This document shows, in pieces, positions 5,662 to 10,116 of a stretch of 10,116 nt of DNA. The notes under the pieces were generated by a model. The model was not told the DNA's origin and did not search any database. It saw only the letters and a program-made list of their open reading frames with translations. Positions within the stretch are counted from its first letter, which is position 1, and each line of letters begins with the position of its first letter. A program made the position numbers and the translations under genes. Source of the stretch: Chloroflexota bacterium (GTDB lineage: Bacteria; Chloroflexota; Anaerolineae; Caldilineales; Caldilineaceae). Location of the stretch: positions 1 to 10,116 of the forward strand of contig QEUW01000286.1 in NCBI GenBank assembly GCA_003577005.1, read 5' to 3'.

Positions 5662-8600
5662 ATGAATCATCACATTCCATCCTTTGGTAGGATTAATTTC
5701 GCCTTCTTTGCGCGCCTGGCGTTGGCGTTTACGGTGGCTTACACGCTGCCGGCGTTCACCTTGGTGCAGGCGCAAGCGACGCCGGTCGCCAGCACGCAAC
5801 TGGAGAGTGACCTCTTCCTCGACACCAGCGAAGGCGAGTGCCTTGCCGACAGTGACGGCGTATTGCGCACCCGCCCGGTGACGATCAATTTTGATGCGCT
5901 CGGCGGGCGCTTCTCTGGCCCAACGCTCGCCGGTGAGTTGACCGGACAGTATGTCGGGCTCAACCTGTTTCCCTCTGGCCCGGTTACTGTCTCGCTCACC
6001 GCTGTGGTGGACCAGGTGATCTTCAACGATGATAGCTTTTCCAGCTATACCTGGATTGGCCATGTGGCCGGTGAAGCTGGTTCCTATGTCTGGTTGACCG
6101 CCGATCCGCAAGAACTTGCCGGCGCGATCTACACGGTGGAGAAGGGCTACAAGGTGAGCCCCACCGGCGGCGAGAGCTCAAGCGGCCCGATCCACTGCGT
6201 GGCCGAGGTCGACCCACAGGCGCTCATGTTCAACGAAGATGATGCCGAAGAACGCTATCCGGGTGGCCCACCCCAGCAGCGAGGGGGCACTGCCGCCACA
6301 AGCACTGCCCCGGCGTTGCCGGCCGAGGCCAACCAGCCTGCGGCGGATGATGGCTCGCTCCTCGATATCCTGGTGCTCTATTCTGCCGACGCCGCCGCGG
6401 AGGCAGGTGGCGCCACCGCCATCGAGCGCGTGGCGCAATCGTTTGTCGACCGCATGAATCACGCCTTTGCCAATAGCGACCTGCCGACGCGCTCCTGGCT
6501 GGTCCATGCGGCGGAAACAGAGTACGCTCGCCTCAAATGTTCCAGCGGCGAACGCTGTCACGCCACCGATCTGGATCGGCTGACCAATGACGGCGACGGC
6601 TTTATGGATGAGGTTCATATCTTGCGCAATACCTATCACGCCGACCTGGTTCTGCTGATCCTCCGCAGCTCGAGCCAGGAGGACCCCTACAGCACGGGCG
6701 GTGTGGCCTGGATCGCAGCCGGCGCTGGGGCGGAGCAGAGTGACGAGTCAATTGCGTTTGGGCTGGGCACGCTGGGCTGTGCCGAGGAGCTTTGCCTGGT
6801 CCACGAAGCGGGCCACATCCTGGGGCTGAACCATGATTGGTTTGTGAGCAGTGCCGTCCACCCCTTTGCCGATGGTCACGGTCATGTGGACCCTACCGCC
6901 AGGTTCAGCACGATCCTCGCCTATGGCTCGCATTGCGCGCAGCTTGGCATCCGTTGTGACTGGATCCCCTATTTCTCCAACCCGAACATCATGTTCCGTG
7001 AGCGGCCCACCGGCATCGCCGCCGGAACCGCCACCAATTGCCAGGCCCGGCAGATCCCACCCGCCCCCTGCGACGCCGACGCCAGCCGGGTGCTGGGCGT
7101 TACGGCGCCCTTTGTGGCGCAGTTCCGTTCGAGCCAGATTATCTGGACGGGTAATAAAAACAGTGAGTGGGGTGACGCCGCCAACTGGAGCATCGCCGAG
7201 GGCCCCTCCGGCGGAACGGTTGAAGTCAACCGGCCACCCCGCGCCATCGATGATGTACTCATCCCCGCAGCGCCAGCGGGAGGGAACTTCCCGCTGATCA
7301 GCCCGGCGAGCGGCTTCGGTCTGGCGGTTCGCAATCTGACCCTTCAAAACGGAGCTATGTTGGCCATCAGCGACAATTATCTGGATGTGCATGGGCACTG
7401 GGTGGAACAGGGTACAGCACGCACCACGGCGACGGGTGGAACCGTGGTCTTTCGTGGCCGCCTGCCACAAACTGTCCAACTGGGCGCCGGCTCCACCCTG
7501 CCCAATCTGGAGATCGGCGGCGGCAACGTGCGGGTGACGCTGCATAGCAACGTAACGGTCAACGGCAATGTGCGAATCGCCCCCGGCGCAACGTTCGATG
7601 GCGGCAACAACGGCCATCTCCTGCGCGTTACCGGCAACTGGCAGGACGAGGGCAACGGCTTTGTCGCAGGCAGCAGCCATGTCGTCTTCAACGGCGCCAG
7701 TCAAACGGTGGATAAGGTGACCACAGCAACGCTCTTTACCGAGGGCTTCAGCGGCGACAACAACTGCTCATACCGGCTGCCCGCCGGGTGGGGCAGCGAC
7801 CCGCAGTATGCGGTTTGCGCCGGGGTCTACTTCCCTGGCCGGGACCCGCAGGCCAATTTTATCGACCAGGATGCCTGGTTAGTGTCACCCCTATTGGATC
7901 TGCAACCAGGCATCCACTATCACCTGGCGTTCACAACCGCCGCCGTCGCAAGTGATGCGCCGCTCAGTTCGGAAAAGATGACCGTGGCGCTGGGCCAGGC
8001 GCCCGCCGGGACGGCCTTCACCCAGGTTCTGGACACGTTTGAGTTCACCACATCGGCGCCGAGCGACCGTGGCATTGACTTTACCGTTGCCACTGCTGGC
8101 ACGTACCACATCGGGTTTCGCGCCGAAAAACCAAACGACAACGTCATTCTGCTGGATGATATTCGGGTAACCGCCCGCCAAAACATTCGCTTCCATGACC
8201 TCACCATAGCGGCGGGCGCGACCACCTTCAACGAGGATCTCCATGTTGGCAACAACCTGACCATCAACCCGGGCGCGGTTGCCAACTTTGGCGCCAACGC
8301 AGTAACAGTGGAAGGAACAGTCGCCAATCATGGCTCGCTGCAACAGCAGAAACCAATCGCAGCGGGCGGCGCCACCAGCCTGTTGCACATCCAGAATGAG
8401 GCGCAAGCGCAGACCAAGTACAGGGGCGTCGAGATCACGCCAGTGGGGGAGATGGGGAACACCCTGGTCGAAGTGCGCGGCAATCAGCTCGCCTGCACCG
8501 GCGTAGTGACCGATCCCTTGATGCGGCGGTGCTTTACCATCACCCCGTCGCTGCCCGCCGTGGCCACGGTCAAATTCTGGTATCACGAAGCGGAACGCAA

Positions 8601-9582
8601 CCGGCAGGCGGCCAACAGCGCCCTCGTCTATCATCACGATGATGGCGGTGGTCTGGCCGCGGTGGGCAGCAACCCCACTCGCTCTGCCACGACCGTCGAC
8701 TGTCAAGGCGAGGGCGGACACTGTTGGGTGCAGGTCGAAGGCATCAACGATTATAACAAGGCCTTTGGCCTGGGCAGTAACACGCCGCTAGAAGTGTACC
8801 AGTTGACGGTCACGACGACGGGCAACGGCAGGGTGACCAGCACCCCTGCCGGGATCGACTGCGGCGCCGGTTGCACGCTCGACGCCAATGCCGGGACCGA
8901 AATCCGTCTGCTGCCCGTTGCCGGCGCCGGTTCGCAATTCGCCGGGTGGGCCGGCGCTTGCAGCGGCGTAGGCGAATGCAGCGTGACGCTCGATAGCGAT
9001 AAAAGTGTCACGGCGAGCTTTGGCGCACTCCAGCCCACGACCTACGTCCTCACCGTCAGCAAAACCGGGCCGGGGGCGGGCCGGATAACGAGCGCCCCCG
9101 GTGGGCTCGATTGCGGCGCACTCTGCCAGTCCGATTTCAACACCGGCGTCGTCGTTGTGCTCACCGCCGCCGCCAACGCTGGCTCGACTTTTGCCGGTTG
9201 GCAGGGTGCGTGCAGTGGGGCGGGAGCGTGCCAGGTGACGGTGGACGCCGCCAAGAGTGTTGTAGCCGTGTTCAATCTGGTCGCTCCGCTAGCGCAATCC
9301 ATCACAGTGGAGACAGTGGGCGCTGGCGCCGGCACTGTCACCAGTGAACCCGCCGGCATCAGTTGCGGTTCGATATGCAATGCGTCCTTCGTACCGGGAA
9401 CCCAGGTGACCTTTGCCGCCACGCCCGACGCCGATGCAGTCTTTGTCGGCTGGCGCGGGGCTTGCCTGGGCAGCGACCCCTGTACGGTGACAATGGACAA
9501 GGCGCACAAACTTCAGGCCATCTTTGCCAGAATCGATGGCGATGAGGCCCAGAACATCTTCCTGCCGCTGGTGCAGCCGTAG
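5662..9582 (+). CDS. Secreted multidomain metzincin (reprolysin-like) protease/adhesin
   Basis: 1306 residues from ATG 5662; GTG 5653 is possible but leaves no room for a ribosome site, and even the ATG has only a weak GAG. Order: Sec signal peptide (1-39, likely cut AQA/TP); a ~190-residue propeptide-like region; a zinc protease domain (about 232-491) with HEAGHILGLNHD (381-392), whose three His bind zinc and whose Glu is the base, then TILAYGSHC and YFSNP; a beta-helix-like stretch beginning WTGNKNSEWGDAANW (about 495-688); a Cleaved_Adhesin-like jelly roll (about 691-837: EGFSG, LPAGW, AWLVSPLLDL, ILLDDIRVT); more helix-like repeats (842-905); a beta-rich region without a name I know (906-1043); three InlB-like Cys-rich repeats (1048-1290); tail NIFLPLVQP. 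Probably digests or binds extracellular protein; substrate unknown. The Met-turn Met is replaced by Leu419. Confidence 0.93.
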   Translation: MNHHIPSFGRINFAFFARLALAFTVAYTLPAFTLVQAQATPVASTQLESDLFLDTSEGECLADSDGVLRTRPVTINFDALGGRFSGPTLAGELTGQYVGLNLFPSGPVTVSLTAVVDQVIFNDDSFSSYTWIGHVAGEAGSYVWLTADPQELAGAIYTVEKGYKVSPTGGESSSGPIHCVAEVDPQALMFNEDDAEERYPGGPPQQRGGTAATSTAPALPAEANQPAADDGSLLDILVLYSADAAAEAGGATAIERVAQSFVDRMNHAFANSDLPTRSWLVHAAETEYARLKCSSGERCHATDLDRLTNDGDGFMDEVHILRNTYHADLVLLILRSSSQEDPYSTGGVAWIAAGAGAEQSDESIAFGLGTLGCAEELCLVHEAGHILGLNHDWFVSSAVHPFADGHGHVDPTARFSTILAYGSHCAQLGIRCDWIPYFSNPNIMFRERPTGIAAGTATNCQARQIPPAPCDADASRVLGVTAPFVAQFRSSQIIWTGNKNSEWGDAANWSIAEGPSGGTVEVNRPPRAIDDVLIPAAPAGGNFPLISPASGFGLAVRNLTLQNGAMLAISDNYLDVHGHWVEQGTARTTATGGTVVFRGRLPQTVQLGAGSTLPNLEIGGGNVRVTLHSNVTVNGNVRIAPGATFDGGNNGHLLRVTGNWQDEGNGFVAGSSHVVFNGASQTVDKVTTATLFTEGFSGDNNCSYRLPAGWGSDPQYAVCAGVYFPGRDPQANFIDQDAWLVSPLLDLQPGIHYHLAFTTAAVASDAPLSSEKMTVALGQAPAGTAFTQVLDTFEFTTSAPSDRGIDFTVATAGTYHIGFRAEKPNDNVILLDDIRVTARQNIRFHDLTIAAGATTFNEDLHVGNNLTINPGAVANFGANAVTVEGTVANHGSLQQQKPIAAGGATSLLHIQNEAQAQTKYRGVEITPVGEMGNTLVEVRGNQLACTGVVTDPLMRRCFTITPSLPAVATVKFWYHEAERNRQAANSALVYHHDDGGGLAAVGSNPTRSATTVDCQGEGGHCWVQVEGINDYNKAFGLGSNTPLEVYQLTVTTTGNGRVTSTPAGIDCGAGCTLDANAGTEIRLLPVAGAGSQFAGWAGACSGVGECSVTLDSDKSVTASFGALQPTTYVLTVSKTGPGAGRITSAPGGLDCGALCQSDFNTGVVVVLTAAANAGSTFAGWQGACSGAGACQVTVDAAKSVVAVFNLVAPLAQSITVETVGAGAGTVTSEPAGISCGSICNASFVPGTQVTFAATPDADAVFVGWRGACLGSDPCTVTMDKAHKLQAIFARIDGDEAQNIFLPLVQP
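8803..9531 (+). repeat. Three tandem InlB-like (Flg_new_2-type) Cys repeats in the protease C-terminus
   Basis: Units at about 8803-9024, 9049-9276 and 9301-9531 each read (L/I)TV...TSxPxG...C-x3-C...(F)xGWxGAC-x5-C...D..K...(A)xF. Cysteines are at 1067, 1071, 1100, 1106, then each +84 and again +84, so the spacing C-x3-C-x28-C-x5-C is invariant. The pattern matches the divergent InlB B-repeat family, usually wall-proximal stalks or binding modules in exported proteins. Paired Cys suggest two disulfides per unit, fitting an extracellular location. Confidence 0.85.
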
Positions 9583-9584
9583 GC

Positions 9585-9623
9585 GTAAAGGTAGGGCAAG
9601 ATGTCATCTTGCCCTACCTTTAC
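9585..9623 (+). terminator. Perfect 18-bp hairpin directly after the protease gene
   Basis: GTAAAGGTAGGGCAAGAT (9585-9602), loop GTC, ATCTTGCCCTACCTTTAC (9606-9623). The stem begins 3 nt after the TAG stop and is followed by TTACCCT, so there is no proper U-tract. The position says terminator. The long perfect stem with a 3-nt loop could also be a dispersed palindromic repeat. A weaker imperfect inverted repeat (CCTCCTGG 9628-9635, CCAGGGAGG 9653-9661) follows. Confidence 0.6.
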
Positions 9624-9694
9624 TTACCCTCCTGGCGAGTCACAGTATGATTCCAGGGAGGTGTGTTGTTTAAATCACAAATAGGACTAGCCTG

Positions 9695-9802
9695 ATGAGC
9701 GCCACTGTTTTGGAACAAGTGAAGCAATTGACAGCCACTTTGGAACAAGTGAAGCAATTGACAGCCACGTCATCACCAATGGGAAAAGTGCAGCGGATGT
9801 AA
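9695..9802 (+). pseudogene. 35-codon remnant with N-terminus MSATVLEQVKQLT
   Basis: ATG 9695-9697 has AGGA at 9683-9686 with an 8-nt spacer, a proper ribosome site. The peptide begins MSATVLEQVKQLTAT, repeats LEQVKQLTAT once, then ends SSPMGKVQRM at TAA 9800-9802. The opening resembles small antitoxin-like proteins that continue with a helical (LTxEE...) body, which is absent here. I take it as the 5' end of a lost gene that is still translatable; a genuine tiny protein cannot be excluded. The dehydrogenase on the other strand ends 14 bp downstream. Confidence 0.45.
9709..9768 (+). repeat. Perfect 30-bp tandem duplication inside the small frame
   Basis: Bases 9709-9738 and 9739-9768 are identical 30-bp units (starting TTTGGAACAAGTGAAGC and ending GACAGCCAC). 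The length is a multiple of three, so the reading frame is kept and ten residues are duplicated. Zero divergence implies a recent event. Confidence 0.95.
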
Positions 9803-9816
9803 TCAAACCATACTGA

Positions 9817-10116
9817 TTATTCCGCCCAATTCAGCACCATACCCAGCGTGCTGGTATCCCACCCCTTGAGCCGTTCGTAGGCGTGGGGCGCTTCGTGCCA
9901 GGCAAACTGGTGGGTGATGAGTGGGCGCACGCTCAACCGCCCCAACGCCAACAACCTGAGCGCCACCCGCTGATCGTCCTGGGCGATCCACCAGCCGGGG
10001 TGGGATTCGACCACGGGCCGGGCGCTGTTGTGGGCGCCGATGACCGTCAACCCCTTTTTGTGGACATCGCGATAGAAGTTGACCTGCTCGGTCTCTCCGC
10101 GCGTGCTGCCCAGCAG
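9817..10116 (-). CDS. Zinc-type medium-chain dehydrogenase/reductase (MDR), C-terminal part
   Basis: The last 99 codons of a gene that runs off the right edge; the frame is open to base 10116 and stops at TAA 9817-9819. The sequence begins LLGSTRGETEQVNFYRDVHK and continues with LTVIGAHNSARP, a region seen in zinc-dependent alcohol/sugar dehydrogenase relatives just after the Rossmann fold. It then has LITHQFAWHEAPHAYERL, the usual C-terminal 'H.f...a..Ay..l' segment that closes over the active site. The zinc and NAD(P)-binding parts lie outside the window, so cofactor and substrate cannot be judged. It converges on the small remnant with 14 bp between stops and no convincing terminator. Confidence 0.85.
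   Translation of the reverse strand: MLGSTRGETEQVNFYRDVHKKGLTVIGAHNSARPVVESHPGWWIAQDDQRVALRLLALGRLSVRPLITHQFAWHEAPHAYERLKGWDTSTLGMVLNWAE

Noticed and set aside
6748..8721. Long minus-strand open frames (6748-7704 and 7891-8721) opposite the protease gene
   Set aside because: Shadows of the GC-rich + strand gene; low-complexity composition, no motifs, no ribosome site.
9801..9818. AATCA / TGATT inverted repeat between the convergent stops
   Set aside because: A 5-bp stem overlapping both stop codons; likely chance.

Overview
The window is 10.1 kb of GC-rich bacterial chromosome. I think it comes from a Chloroflexota (Anaerolineae/Caldilineae-like) organism, and this is inference. The grounds are: two secreted modular proteins that both end in an [YF]LPL[IV]Q-type tail, which I remember as common in that phylum; an ILDFGF / SKIQNPK palindromic repeat, which I remember from Chloroflexota and cyanobacteria; and the style of the ABC exporter and dehydrogenase. 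No RNA genes, CRISPR array or complete IS element were seen.

Layout. (1) 1-636 (+) is the C-terminal end of a secreted repeat protein with two 95-residue cadherin/Ig-like units. It is followed by a perfect hairpin that probably serves both this gene and the convergent operon. (2) 803-4395 (-) is a two-gene operon for a heterodimeric type IV ABC exporter. The genes overlap by 4 bp, and all visible departures from the NBD consensus fall on one of the two ATP sites. The downstream subunit carries an in-frame palindromic repeat between its D-loop and H-loop. (3) 4396-5660 is a decayed intergenic island. It holds the operon's likely promoter region, an insulating hairpin, a 132-bp MITE-like element with a TTA target duplication, and remnants that look like toxin-antitoxin genes: a PIN toxin with its middle deleted, a frameshifted antitoxin, and possibly a VapB-type N-terminus. 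(4) 5662-9582 (+) encodes a 1306-residue secreted metzincin protease/adhesin with beta-helical, Cleaved_Adhesin-like and InlB-like modules. It ends in an 18-bp perfect hairpin. (5) 9695-9802 (+) is a 35-codon remnant built on a perfect 30-bp tandem duplication. (6) 9817-10116 (-) is the C-terminal end of a zinc-type MDR dehydrogenase.

How they relate: the two flanking large proteins are probably cell-surface or secreted and may share an export or anchoring route through their common C-terminal tail. Nothing in the sequence ties the ABC exporter to them, and its substrate is unknown. The most interesting signals are the palindrome inside the degenerate ATP-site half of the ABC subunit, the shared LPL tail, the MITE, and the wreckage of toxin-antitoxin genes.
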